Of a stretch of DNA of 64,000 nt, positions 36,395 to 45,717 are shown one piece after another. Position numbers and translations under genes: made by a program. This stretch comes from an uncultured Granulosicoccaceae bacterium (GTDB lineage Bacteria > Pseudomonadota > Gammaproteobacteria > Granulosicoccales > Granulosicoccaceae), in the NCBI GenBank assembly GCA_937931165.1, contig CALHCI010000009.1, positions 81,215-145,214 of the forward strand. Reading direction: 5' to 3'. The notes under the pieces are model-generated. The model searched no databases and was not told the DNA's origin. It worked only from the letters and a program-made list of their open reading frames with translations. Position 1 is the first letter of the stretch. Each line of letters starts with the position of its first letter.

Positions 36395-37714
36395 TTAAAA
36401 CGCAAGCACCCTGTTGGGAGATAGTTTGGCGTGCCTTCGTGGCCGTGTATCTTTAGCCAGCAAAAACAGTGTCGAATAAAATGCCGCGACCATTAACACT
36501 TCGGTTACGGTGACAAGGATATCTCCGGTGATGCCCAGTGCCGGTTGTACTTCTGAAGCCAGCCACAACCCACCCCACGACAAAGTGATTAGCGCTGTTG
36601 AAGCAATAGCAGCGGAAACGGATAGTTGCCGTCTGGCGATGCACCATGCCAACAGAATCAGTACGACAAAATCGTATTCGTGATGATAGAAAACAGCGTA
36701 TGAAAAAAGTGCCAGCAACGCCAGCATAGGAAGCGGGTCTGCATTGGACAGTCGCGAGATATGAATGCCTGTCGCGAGCATGATGGTGCCGATTGTAAAC
36801 AAGGCAACCACTGTGGGCAGGTGCAGCTTCATCGCCAGTGCTGACAGATTGAGAAAGCCGGTGCCGCTTCCCATCAGTACCACTTCCACTGAACTGAAGA
36901 AAAACTGTTGTGGCCAGAGATTTAACTGTAGTGCAGCAATAACGGTCAGTACACTGTGGATAGCAATCGCAATACACAGCGGACGCCAGTTTTTCTGGTT
37001 AATAAAAATGAGGCTGAGCGGAAATGTCAGTGAATATTTTACCCAGGCCACTGCCAGTAGCATGCCTGACAACCTGGCGTTGCCGACACCCTGCTTTTGT
37101 GCGAAATGATACGACCACAGGAACGCTGCAATACTGAGCAGATTAATCTGCCCGGCGCCCAGGCTTGCGCGCAGAGGAGTGGAGCAGAGAAAAATGGCGA
37201 CAACAGTAAAAAGTACTATTGGACTTTGTATAGGAAAAGTGCGCTGCAGCCCTGCAATGATAAGCGCGATTAGTCCAAGGTTGAACACCAGCCATGTCAG
37301 TTTGGCTAACGGCCAGTCCAGTAAAGCGACAGGTGACAGAAGGACGTACACCGAAGCCGGGTAACTGGGTGACTGATTGAGAAAGTGCGGTGGCGTGAGT
37401 TCGTTGCCGTCGTTTTTCCACTGCAGAAAATTATGGTAGGGATTAACGCCTGCGACAAGGTCACGGCTTGGGGTCCACTGCAGATCATGACTTCCGGACG
37501 GCAGCAAAGCGTTTCTGGCTCCGATACCAACAAACGTAGTGGCGCAGATCGTTAGCACCAGTGCCACGATCAATAAAACAGTACGATTAGCATACCAGGG
37601 TCGCGCACCTGTCAACAGATTGGCGCGCAAGACTGCAAATGACTGCCGGAATTGCTCTATGTTCAAGATACACTCGGACAAGAGCAATGACTTAGAGAAA
37701 ATTCTATGCATCAT
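36395..37714 (-). CDS. Glycosyltransferase family 87-like membrane protein (DUF2029)
   Basis: A 439-residue polytopic membrane protein with about ten hydrophobic helices starting at residue 47. The region after the first helix contains SHDLQWTPSRDLVAGVNPYHN, resembling the D...Y..G..pY element of GT87/DUF2029 polyprenol-phosphate mannose-dependent transferases. The first 45 residues form a cytoplasmic lead, and ATG 37714 is followed at once by a second ATG (37711). The acceptor is unknown. AGG stands a few nt before the start. Confidence 0.75.
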   Translation of the reverse strand: MMHRIFSKSLLLSECILNIEQFRQSFAVLRANLLTGARPWYANRTVLLIVALVLTICATTFVGIGARNALLPSGSHDLQWTPSRDLVAGVNPYHNFLQWKNDGNELTPPHFLNQSPSYPASVYVLLSPVALLDWPLAKLTWLVFNLGLIALIIAGLQRTFPIQSPIVLFTVVAIFLCSTPLRASLGAGQINLLSIAAFLWSYHFAQKQGVGNARLSGMLLAVAWVKYSLTFPLSLIFINQKNWRPLCIAIAIHSVLTVIAALQLNLWPQQFFFSSVEVVLMGSGTGFLNLSALAMKLHLPTVVALFTIGTIMLATGIHISRLSNADPLPMLALLALFSYAVFYHHEYDFVVLILLAWCIARRQLSVSAAIASTALITLSWGGLWLASEVQPALGITGDILVTVTEVLMVAAFYSTLFLLAKDTRPRRHAKLSPNRVLAF

Positions 37715-38118
37715 GCCTATTTACCGCAGGGCTGGTGTACGGGATACACCCGTCCTGATTGTAGTATAACTGCGTTTTTTGCCGGGATGAAAGTCACCCA
37801 TATTTACGATTGTGAAAATTAACCAAACCGAAAATCTATTCGTCATGACGTTATATCGTACAACCTCCCTGGTACCTTTGCAATTGTCATGACAAAATAA
37901 GTTGCCCCGGTGGTTATCGACAAAAATTAACAAATGTCGACACTGTCTTCAGGTGTGGAAACAAGGGACCGGGTCGGCTGGCTGGAGCGACGAGCCTTGC
38001 AACGGCAGTGCGGTAAAGTCGATGAATACGTAGCAGCTGTTCTGTCGCGCTACGTTTTAAGCGGCTGCTGCAAATCCGTGCTCAGTGGCGTGTAAGACAC
38101 GACTGAACCGAGCAGACT
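37715..38118. other. Intergenic region with two GTCATGAC palindromes
   Basis: A 404-bp gap with no supported gene. It contains CGTCATGACG (37841-37850) and TTGTCATGACAA (37884-37895), whose centres are 44 bp apart, close to four helical turns. Because the flanking genes both run leftward, this region is upstream of the GT87-like gene. Confidence 0.55.
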
Positions 38119-38727
38119 CTACGGTTGTTTGGGAATGATGACTATTTTTGGAAACGGGCGACGGGAAGTATCAGCCGCGATAAATTCATTAAGATCTATC
38201 GGCCTGGCAAAGTCCTCTTCGGGCGGGCTTGCCAGTACATTCAGATCTCCTTCGAGTAACTGACCCTCCATTCTGCCATCGTCGTTTAGTGTCAGTTGGT
38301 AGTACAGACCATTCCACGCATCGATGCCAAACTCAGTCGGCGTTTTTTTTATGAACAGTAGCTGATACTCAAGATCAGCCAGATCACTGGCACTGACGAT
38401 TGACCTGGTGTTGTAGGGATATGGCAAATGACAAAACCATTCAGACGCACTTTCAATGCACTTAAAAGGTCGCATAGAAAGAAAGTGATCATTAAACGCC
38501 GTGTAGTCCATGGTGACAGCCAGAGCGGTTTGCTCAACCGTGGAATCGGTGACAGCTGAAAAAGCAAGGTCTGCGATTTTGACTTGTTGCTGTTGTTGGT
38601 CAATAAGAAAGACCTCGGCAAGTTCCGGAAACCCGGTGGCCAGGCTGTATTGACTCACCGGAGTGATCGTAAACCCGATTGCAATGGTGGTCAGTGTTCG
38701 CATTAACCTCGACGCCCTGTTACTCAT
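38119..38727 (-). CDS. Exported hypothetical protein
   Basis: A 203-residue protein that I do not recognise. ATG 38727 sits in an ATGAGTAA overlap with the DUF1028 gene and has GGAG 9 nt upstream, indicating translational coupling. A signal peptide spans about residues 9-31 (MRTLTTIAIGF...). The mature part has two Cys, a Gln run (QQQQQ) and alternating polar strands. ATG 38703 is an alternative start at the same signal peptide. Confidence 0.7.
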   Translation of the reverse strand: MSNRASRLMRTLTTIAIGFTITPVSQYSLATGFPELAEVFLIDQQQQQVKIADLAFSAVTDSTVEQTALAVTMDYTAFNDHFLSMRPFKCIESASEWFCHLPYPYNTRSIVSASDLADLEYQLLFIKKTPTEFGIDAWNGLYYQLTLNDDGRMEGQLLEGDLNVLASPPEEDFARPIDLNEFIAADTSRRPFPKIVIIPKQP

Positions 38728-39397
38728 CTCCGGGTACTCCGTAGCTCGGTGCGGCAGTCGGGTTTTCGGCGCGTTGCAGGTAGTCTTCCAGTTGCGGTTT
38801 ATAGATCGTCCAGGCGGTAGCAATGTTTTCGATAGGACAACCGTTTTCAAGCCAGTCGCAGCGCAGTTCGGCAGCCGGCCATGAGACCCGGTCAACAATT
38901 AACAGTCCTGCCGAGTGAACCGGGCCCGCTTCACCACCTGCGCTGAGTCCGGCTTTCAGGGCGGCCATCAGTCGATCTCCAAGGTGCCCTGCAGTACGTT
39001 CAAAACACTCTACTATTGCACCCGGTATGTTTGTATTTTTAAGCAGATTGCCAGCACTTACCACGTTGTCGCCACTGGCTTCTGCGAACACACCGAGTGA
39101 GTTCCGCCCTGAATGGATCGCGGTTGCGCCGTGACCATCAACCACCAGAACCTGCCGGTATTCCATATGGTCTGCCGAAGCCTTTAGCACTTCTATTGAC
39201 TGAGTGGCTGATGCACCTGATTGCATCAAATCCAGCGCCCGGGTGCCTAGTGAAGGGTCGGTAATATTCTGGCTCGCCACTGCGCCGATACTCGTGCGCG
39301 CAAAAGCGCATCGTGCGGCAACTGCCGGTGACGAAGAGGAAATGGCAACGCCAAACATCCCACTGGTTTTACATCGTGCAACAACTGAAAATGTCAT
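38720..39397 (-). CDS. DUF1028 family protein
   Basis: A 225-residue member of DUF1028 (PF06267), a family with an Ntn-hydrolase-like fold of unknown role. Typical features are TFSVVARCKTSGMFGVAISSSSP, with the first residues forming the fold's leading strand, and GARCAFA/GAVASQN repeats followed by VSAGNLL. It shares 8 bp with the following exported-protein gene. Without genes for a pathway nearby, substrate is unknown. Confidence 0.88.
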   Translation of the reverse strand: MTFSVVARCKTSGMFGVAISSSSPAVAARCAFARTSIGAVASQNITDPSLGTRALDLMQSGASATQSIEVLKASADHMEYRQVLVVDGHGATAIHSGRNSLGVFAEASGDNVVSAGNLLKNTNIPGAIVECFERTAGHLGDRLMAALKAGLSAGGEAGPVHSAGLLIVDRVSWPAAELRCDWLENGCPIENIATAWTIYKPQLEDYLQRAENPTAAPSYGVPGDE

Positions 39398-39588
39398 CGT
39401 GGCTCCAATAAAACGCTGGTTTCGATTTTATAAGTATGCAGTCATCGGACGTTAACTTGAGTGGCTGGCATCCTATCACAGCGCGACTGAAGTCATTCCA
39501 GGTCAGATTCGGTTGTGAAGTTGAAAGCGGTATCGGTGCGGCCGCGCCACGATAAGGTGCGACGTTCGAAAAATCGTCTGCACCAGGC

Positions 39589-40374
39589 TTACGTGGTTTC
39601 GCTTTCGGAGCTCGCCTCAACAATTTGGCCGTTTATTCCGGCTGATTCATCGCTGAGTAAAAACAAGTAGGTTTGCAGTTTGTTTTGTGCTGTTGGCACG
39701 GTTAGCGGATCTTCTCCCGGGTAGGCAGAGCTTCTCAGCATAGAGCGCATTTTCACCGGGTTAACTGCATTGCATCGGACTCGCAGTTGATTGGCGTCGT
39801 CGCGATCACCATCAAGTTCATCGGCCAGTGAATCCACTACGGCGTGCAGTGCCGCTTTAGCAGCAGCGTAGCTAGCCCAGTAGGCTCTGCGTTTGTTGTC
39901 CAGCGTGAATATTATGCTGCCGACACCAGCAGATGACTGCATGAGTGGCAGTAATGCCGAAGTCAGAAAAACCGGGCCATGCAGGTTGGTGGTGAAGCAC
40001 TTCTGCCATTCAGCTGCGTCTGTTTGCAGGAACGGCGCAAGCTGCCCGATGCTTGCAGCGCAGTGCACCAGGCCTGTAAGTCGACCGAATTCATTTTCAA
40101 CAGTGCGCGCCAGTTGTTCGTAGTCATCTACGGTAGCGCCCGCGAGATCAAGCGGGTAGAGCCCGGGCAACGCGCCGGTCTGTGCTTCAATGTCATCGTA
40201 TACTTTATTAATTGCACGTTCGTTCTTATCCAGAAGAATCAACTCACAACCCAGTGTTGCTGCGCGCATTGCCAGAGCGCTTCCCAACGCGCCGGCGGCA
40301 CCGGTAACCAGGATGGTTTTACCGTTAAGGGCTGTTGCGGCAGGTGCGTATTGAGTAATTTGGTCTTGCAGCAC
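39589..40374 (-). CDS. Short-chain dehydrogenase/reductase, YciK-like
   Basis: A 261-residue classical SDR. NAD(P) motif TGAAGALGSAL (about residues 25-35), NAG-like VHCAASIG, catalytic Ser in GSIIFTLDNK region and YxxxK as YAAAK. The N-terminal 20 residues and the overall layout resemble E. coli YciK. It has no 3' partner gene and is separated from photolyase by 29 bp, so it may be co-transcribed with phr. Substrate unknown. Confidence 0.85.
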   Translation of the reverse strand: MLQDQITQYAPAATALNGKTILVTGAAGALGSALAMRAATLGCELILLDKNERAINKVYDDIEAQTGALPGLYPLDLAGATVDDYEQLARTVENEFGRLTGLVHCAASIGQLAPFLQTDAAEWQKCFTTNLHGPVFLTSALLPLMQSSAGVGSIIFTLDNKRRAYWASYAAAKAALHAVVDSLADELDGDRDDANQLRVRCNAVNPVKMRSMLRSSAYPGEDPLTVPTAQNKLQTYLFLLSDESAGINGQIVEASSESETT

Positions 40375-40403
40375 AATCAGTTCTTCTTGTGTTGAGTGGT
40401 CGA

Positions 40404-41858
40404 TTACTTCGGTTGCTTGATCTTTTCAAATCGCTCCAGCGCCGCGATTCGACTACCAGAGAGTTCCACAATGGGTTCCGGATACGTTTCCCCTAACACA
40501 ATACCAGCTTCTGACAGCTCAGCTTCGGTCGCTGTCCAGGGTGCATGAATTCTTTTTTTGCCCAGTTTTGCAATTTCCGGCACCCATGTACGCACATAGG
40601 TACCTTCCGGGTCAAAGCGCTCTCCCTGTCGCACCGGATTGAATACGCGGAAATAAGGGGCGGCATCTGCGCCGCTGCCGGCAACCCATTGCCAACCCAT
40701 GGAGTTGCTGGCCAGATCGGCATCGACAAGCGTGTCCCAAAACCATTCGGCACCTTCCCGCCAGTGATACCCGAGGTTCTTGACCAGCAGAGAGCCGACA
40801 ACCATTCGCACACGGTTATGCATCCACCCGGTTTGCCAGAGTTGTCGCATGCCTGCGTCCACCAGTGGAATGCCGGTGTCACCCTGTTGCCAGCGAGATA
40901 GCGTTTCCGGTTTTATTTTTTTCCATGGAAATTTTTCAAATCGCTGATCAAGCGGTTTATCGGTCGTGTGCGGGAAGTGATAGATCAGATGATGGGCAAA
41001 TTCCCTCCAGCCGATCTCTCGCAGAAAAGTCTCGGTGTTGTCGTCATCAGCTATTTTCTTTTTTAACAGAGCATCACGAACCGTCGCATTGATGTAGCGC
41101 GGACTGATCTCCCCGAAGGCGAGATGCGGCGACAATCGTGACGTGCCTTGTACAGACGGGAGGTCTCTGGCGGTCTGATAGTCAGAGAGTGTTGTTGCCA
41201 GCAGAGTTTTGAGGTTTTTTTTCGCACCTGCTTCACCGGGCTGCCAGTTTCTCGGGAACGCTTCGGCCCACGCGATGGTTGGCAGCAATGCTAATTCTTC
41301 GAGACTTGTTTCATGATCTGGCAAGCTGATGCACTGATCGAGCTTTTTTACTGACCTGGTGAGCGCCAGGCTTTCCGTCTTTAGTGATGCCCGCCAATAG
41401 GCGGTGAAAACCTTGTACGGATGTTTGCCGGCCCGTTGAACCTGCCAGGGCTCATGGCAGAGGTTTCCTGCAAATGACTTTACGTCGATGCCCTTTTTTA
41501 ACAAGTGTCTTTTAAGGTTGCTGTCGCTTTCAATAGCAGCGGGTTCATAGCGACGATTCCAGGCGATGGTGTCTGCACCGGTTTCTTTGATCAGTGCTTC
41601 CAATACGTTCTTTGTTTTGCCGCGCAACAGACACAGATGACCGCTAGCTTTTTCTACTGAAGCGGTTAAAGCACCAAGGGAATGGTGAAGCCACCAGCAT
41701 GACGCAGCGCCTATTTGCCATGCGGTGTCTGAATCGTCGTGAATATAAGCGAGCACTATTGGTCGTTTTTCCGTCGTAGCAAAGTGCAATGAAGGGTTAT
41801 CTGTTAAACGCAGGTCGCGACGCAGCCAAACGATGATTGGGGATTTTGTGTTGGTCAC
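40404..41858 (-). CDS. phrB: Deoxyribodipyrimidine photolyase (class I CPD photolyase)
   Basis: Uses blue light and FADH- to split cyclobutane pyrimidine dimers. The frame runs to 41972; GTG 41858 (484 aa) places SPIIVWLRRDLRLTDNP at the start as in the family, but the upstream region carries no convincing ribosome site for any start. The FAD/DNA-binding C-terminal domain shows TGIPLVDAGMRQLWQTGWMHNR, and WFWDTLVDADLASNSMGWQW, which includes tryptophans of the electron-transfer chain. The length suits class I photolyases. Divergent from the surface-protein locus. Confidence 0.93.
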   Translation of the reverse strand: MTNTKSPIIVWLRRDLRLTDNPSLHFATTEKRPIVLAYIHDDSDTAWQIGAASCWWLHHSLGALTASVEKASGHLCLLRGKTKNVLEALIKETGADTIAWNRRYEPAAIESDSNLKRHLLKKGIDVKSFAGNLCHEPWQVQRAGKHPYKVFTAYWRASLKTESLALTRSVKKLDQCISLPDHETSLEELALLPTIAWAEAFPRNWQPGEAGAKKNLKTLLATTLSDYQTARDLPSVQGTSRLSPHLAFGEISPRYINATVRDALLKKKIADDDNTETFLREIGWREFAHHLIYHFPHTTDKPLDQRFEKFPWKKIKPETLSRWQQGDTGIPLVDAGMRQLWQTGWMHNRVRMVVGSLLVKNLGYHWREGAEWFWDTLVDADLASNSMGWQWVAGSGADAAPYFRVFNPVRQGERFDPEGTYVRTWVPEIAKLGKKRIHAPWTATEAELSEAGIVLGETYPEPIVELSGSRIAALERFEKIKQPK

Positions 41859-41973
41859 TGATAGAGATCGAGAACGGGTAGTCAGATTGTACTGATTCCC
41901 CTCGATTGTGTCACGAATACCGAATCTTGTGCTGGTTTGCAAAAACATAGGTGAACGTTGAAGCGTGCACATT

Positions 41974-41986
41974 TCGAATCATTCGA
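41974..41986. repeat. 13-bp palindrome between photolyase and surface locus
   Basis: TCGAAT-C-ATTCGA is a perfect inverted repeat. It lies in the intergenic space 78 bp before the first ATG (42065) of the + strand locus and could be an operator for either direction. Confidence 0.45.
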
Positions 41987-42076
41987 TTCTTGCTGGTAAT
42001 AGATTGGGTATATGGGTTGCATCCGACCCTTGACTGATAACCACATGAACCTAATGACTTAAAAATGGTGCTCCCA

Positions 42077-42562
42077 ATGAAAAGACTGATCAGTGCGGTA
42101 GTTGTTGGACTAGGACTGTCACTAATTTCCAGTGTACAGGCACAAGCACCGGTACAGGGGACGATGGAAGCCTATGTGGTTGAAATCAAGAACGACAAAG
42201 AGGTGCTAAAAGCGGCGGACGATGTAGAGCCGAATCAGCTCGTTGAATATCACCTGACTTATGTGAACAAGAGCACATCAGGAATTAACGGATTGACCGT
42301 TGTCGGACCGGTGCCTGATGGGACTGCTTATGTTTCTGATACGGCGGTAGCTGATGCTGCGGCAAATATGAAGGTCAGTATCGATGGTGGTATTACGTTT
42401 GAAAGCGAGCCTGTGACCAGAGAGATAGTGAAAGACAATGGTGAGGTGATTGAAACAATCATTCCACCAGAACAGTACACACATATTCAGTGGCAAGCGA
42501 AAAGCGAACTTCCCGGTGAAGGTGGCAAGCAGTTTTATCGCTACCGGGTACGAGTTAAATAA
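42077..42562 (+). CDS. Small exported protein of the DUF11-type repeat locus (first gene)
   Basis: A 161-residue protein with a signal peptide (residues 1-22, ending VQAQA). ATG 42077 begins MKRLIS; an ATG 12 nt earlier is in frame. Its mature sequence is a single beta-sandwich-like domain: VEYHLTYVNKSTSGINGLTVV and PVPDGTAYVSDTA resemble the DUF11 motif of the later proteins. The C-terminus RYRVRVK matches the V-x-V-charged ends of the other exported proteins here. No enzymatic residues. Likely a subunit of the surface assembly; this is inference. Confidence 0.75.
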   Translation: MKRLISAVVVGLGLSLISSVQAQAPVQGTMEAYVVEIKNDKEVLKAADDVEPNQLVEYHLTYVNKSTSGINGLTVVGPVPDGTAYVSDTAVADAAANMKVSIDGGITFESEPVTREIVKDNGEVIETIIPPEQYTHIQWQAKSELPGEGGKQFYRYRVRVK

Positions 42563-42690
42563 GAATTTCTTGGTTACCGGCTGAGGTCGGAAGAAATAGC
42601 TGTATACAAAAATAAAAAAGTTGTGGATGTAAGGTGTTACGGAATGATGCCGCGTGGGAACTAGCAAACAGTTAATAAGAGACCTAACAA

Positions 42691-45636
42691 ATGATAAGCA
42701 AAGTCTATAGGCGTGGCTGGCGGTTACTGCCGGTTGCATTCGCACTTGGTGCGTCGTTGGCAGCCGGGGGTGTATACGCTGCCACTGCCGCCGGAACACA
42801 GATTAAGAACCTTGCAACGGTTACGTATGAAGATGCTGCCGGAAATGTTTATTCGGCACAGTCTAACGAGGCAGTAGTCACTGTAGCACAAGTGTACTCT
42901 GCGACTCTTGGTCAGGACCTCGCCGTAGATGGTGCACCCGGCCAGCCGGTTTACCTGCCTTTTGTGCTTGAGAATACCGGTAATGGTGCTGATATCTTCG
43001 AGTTAAGTGCAGTTGACGGTATTAGCGGTGGCGACCTGATTGACGCTGACAGTATAAAGATCTACGAAGATATCAATGGGGACGGTGAGGCGAGCTCGGG
43101 CGAGCCGGAAATCACCTCAGTATCGCTAACTGCTAATGCACCCGGCAATATCAAGAGTATTGTTGTCGAGGTACTGGTGCCGTCAACCGCTCAGGCCGGT
43201 GACACACTGGGTATTACTCTGACAGCTGCAGCGCAGGAAGGCACCGGTGCTGCAGTGGTTGGCAGCGTTACCGATACTTCTGCCGGCAAAGGTCTGGATG
43301 GTCTTGATGGTACAAACGAGTCCAAGATTACCGTAACCGGTAATGCAGTGATTGTTGCCACCAAGCAGGCTAATCACAATGCCTCGACCTCAGAGATCAC
43401 TTACGAAATTAAAGTCAGAAACAACGGTAATGCACCAGCGCAGGATGTCATCATCAATGATGCATTTCCAGCCAATACAACCTATGTGGCTAACAGTGCC
43501 ACGGTTGCCGGATTACTGGTATCAAATGGCGATGTGCTTCCAGTCGTTACTGTGCTTGACGAAGTTGTTGACGGCGTAGACTACAACGGTGATGGCGATG
43601 AGCTCGATACCGGTTTGGCGGGTTTGTCTGCAACCGATGCGATTCTGGGTGGTTCTGAAATATCGATAACCTACACGGTAAGCTACGATCCGAACACCGT
43701 TGCCGGTGGTACGGTGATCGCCAATACTGCATTTGTTTTTCCGGATGTTGACAGTGACGGCACTACCGATGAACCTGTCTCTACCAACCTGGTGTACAGC
43801 ACCATTGCTAATACCTACGGTATCACTGTCGCCGACACAGGTGAGGATACCGGTGGTGATCAGATTAACGACGGTCAGGATGATGATGGCCTGAACCAGG
43901 TGCAGTTGGTTGATGAGGTTGCCGCAGGGGCAACTGTGTCTTTCAAAAACGTTTTGACCAATACCGGCAACACCGATGACATCATTGAACTTAACGTGTC
44001 TAACGGTACCGCATTGCCGTTTCCTTTGGGAACTGTATTTACGTTCTGGGATGATACCGGTCTGGTGCAGTTGACTGATAGTAATGGTCTTGCCGGAGTC
44101 GACGCAGGTTTAGTTGCCCCGGGCCAGTCTGTCACTATTACTGTGAAGGCGAGTTTACCGGCATCTACCAGTGGTACCGCCGGCTATGAAGCTGTTCTTG
44201 TGGCAAGTTCCTCCGCAGATCCGGACGTTAACGATACCGTGACGGAACGGCTTAACAGCATTGTGACGCCAACAGTCGATATTCATAATGCCAGTGGTGG
44301 TGCTTTGGATAGCGATGAAAATCCATTGGGCTCGCCTGACTATGCTGCAGTCAACACCACGGTTGCAGACACTGGTGACACCGTTCAGATTCCATTGTGG
44401 ATTGATAACGATGGTGACGCTGCGAGTTCTTATCAACTTGGTGTCGGTGCAAGCTATGACGAAGCGACTAATGCGCTGGGTGCATTGCCTGCCGGGTGGA
44501 TAGTTGAGTACTTTCTTGCAGACGGTACTGGCGCGCCAACCGGTAACGCCATCACCAGCACACCGGTAATACCAGGTCGTACGGCTGATTTTCCGATTGT
44601 CGCCGTAGTAACCATACCAAACGACAAAACCGAAGCGCTGTTTGATTATGTCAGCGATAATGATGTGGATGCTGCAAACGAAATACTCGATGGCAACAAT
44701 GATGGTGATGGTGATTATCCATTATTTTTCGAAGTGACATCCACCGCCACTGGTGCCACTGACGTGACACTTGAAGCTATTGATGTCAATGAGGTATACG
44801 CAGTTATTCTGACACCATCCGGCAGTGATCAGATTGAAGCGGGTGGTACCTCCGTGTATCCGCATACGCTGGCCAATAATGGTAACGGTGATGCAGTGCT
44901 TGAGTTAACCTCCAGTAACAGTCAGCCAGGCTGGACTAATACAGTCACTATTGATACCGATGGAGACGGTGTACCAGACACTGAGTTTGGTAATCTGTTA
45001 CCGGGCAATATTGCAGTTCAACAGCCGGACGGCACAACAGAGATTATTACCGTCACTGACAACGGTGGTAATCCTGTCGTCACCATACCGCCAGGTGTTG
45101 TGTTGCCATTGACAGCGACGGTATTCGCTCCAACCTCTGCTTCTGCAAGTGACGTTGATACGCTGACTATTTCTGCCACTGATACAACCACTGGTGCAAC
45201 TGCAGCAGCGCAGGATCAATCACAGGTGGTCGCTGGTCAGGTTCGTATCACCAAGACGGTTGCTGTTGATACTAATTGCGACAATATTGCAGATACCGGA
45301 TTTGCCGAAACGCAGACTGGTCAGGTTGAGCCCGGTCAGTGTGTTATCTGGCAGGTTGTTGCTGAAAACCAGGGGACTGCAGATGCATTGAAAGTGGTGG
45401 TCTCTGATGCTGTGCCTGCGTTTACCACTTTGCTTGCGGGTAGTCTTCAGTACTGCGTCAACACGGCTTGTACTCCAGCAGCGGTAACAGATGCTGCTGC
45501 TGACGATGCTGGTGAGCATGTTGCCGGCAATGTGAGTTTTTACATCGGAGCGGGATCGGACCCTGCTACCGGCACAGGGGGTACTTTGGTGTCGGGTGAT
45601 CAGGCAACAGTAAGATTCGGCGTAACTGTCGATTAA
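42691..45636 (+). CDS. Large exported DUF11-repeat protein (981 aa)
   Basis: A 981-residue exported protein with a signal peptide (residues 1-30). The N-terminal module begins GTQIKNLATVTYEDAAG, followed by LENTGNGADIFEL and a Ca-loop-like DINGDGEASSGEPEI at about 126-140. A DUF11/TIGR01451-type domain lies at about 212-280 with NNGNAPAQDVIINDAFPANT, and further Asp-rich loops occur. The C-terminal module (about 851-981) has Cys residues in TNCDN and PGQCVIWQV, then SDAVPAFT, and ends FGVTVD. It is a full-length paralogue of the 889-residue protein at 52324. A gap of 128 bp separates it from the first gene; no own terminator is seen. Role: surface structure, inferred. Confidence 0.9.
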   Translation: MISKVYRRGWRLLPVAFALGASLAAGGVYAATAAGTQIKNLATVTYEDAAGNVYSAQSNEAVVTVAQVYSATLGQDLAVDGAPGQPVYLPFVLENTGNGADIFELSAVDGISGGDLIDADSIKIYEDINGDGEASSGEPEITSVSLTANAPGNIKSIVVEVLVPSTAQAGDTLGITLTAAAQEGTGAAVVGSVTDTSAGKGLDGLDGTNESKITVTGNAVIVATKQANHNASTSEITYEIKVRNNGNAPAQDVIINDAFPANTTYVANSATVAGLLVSNGDVLPVVTVLDEVVDGVDYNGDGDELDTGLAGLSATDAILGGSEISITYTVSYDPNTVAGGTVIANTAFVFPDVDSDGTTDEPVSTNLVYSTIANTYGITVADTGEDTGGDQINDGQDDDGLNQVQLVDEVAAGATVSFKNVLTNTGNTDDIIELNVSNGTALPFPLGTVFTFWDDTGLVQLTDSNGLAGVDAGLVAPGQSVTITVKASLPASTSGTAGYEAVLVASSSADPDVNDTVTERLNSIVTPTVDIHNASGGALDSDENPLGSPDYAAVNTTVADTGDTVQIPLWIDNDGDAASSYQLGVGASYDEATNALGALPAGWIVEYFLADGTGAPTGNAITSTPVIPGRTADFPIVAVVTIPNDKTEALFDYVSDNDVDAANEILDGNNDGDGDYPLFFEVTSTATGATDVTLEAIDVNEVYAVILTPSGSDQIEAGGTSVYPHTLANNGNGDAVLELTSSNSQPGWTNTVTIDTDGDGVPDTEFGNLLPGNIAVQQPDGTTEIITVTDNGGNPVVTIPPGVVLPLTATVFAPTSASASDVDTLTISATDTTTGATAAAQDQSQVVAGQVRITKTVAVDTNCDNIADTGFAETQTGQVEPGQCVIWQVVAENQGTADALKVVVSDAVPAFTTLLAGSLQYCVNTACTPAAVTDAAADDAGEHVAGNVSFYIGAGSDPATGTGGTLVSGDQATVRFGVTVD

Positions 45637-45653
45637 TTTGCCGTTAGGAAAGC

Positions 45654-45681
45654 GCTGGAGCCGGGTATATTCGGCTCCAGC
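45654..45681 (+). repeat. Intercistronic hairpin before the 2003-residue protein gene
   Basis: GCTGGAGCCG and CGGCTCCAGC pair in a perfect 10-bp stem with an 8-nt loop, 17 bp after the stop of the 981-residue gene. No T-run follows, so it is more likely an RNA-stability or attenuation element than a terminator. Confidence 0.7.
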
Positions 45682-45717
45682 ATACCTGCTGTAAGGCACA
45701 CTCGATGACCCCCAATA

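Noticed and set aside
36453..36977. 174-codon frame within the GT87-like gene in another phase
   Set aside because: Arg/Cys-rich out-of-phase translation of a polytopic membrane protein; no support.
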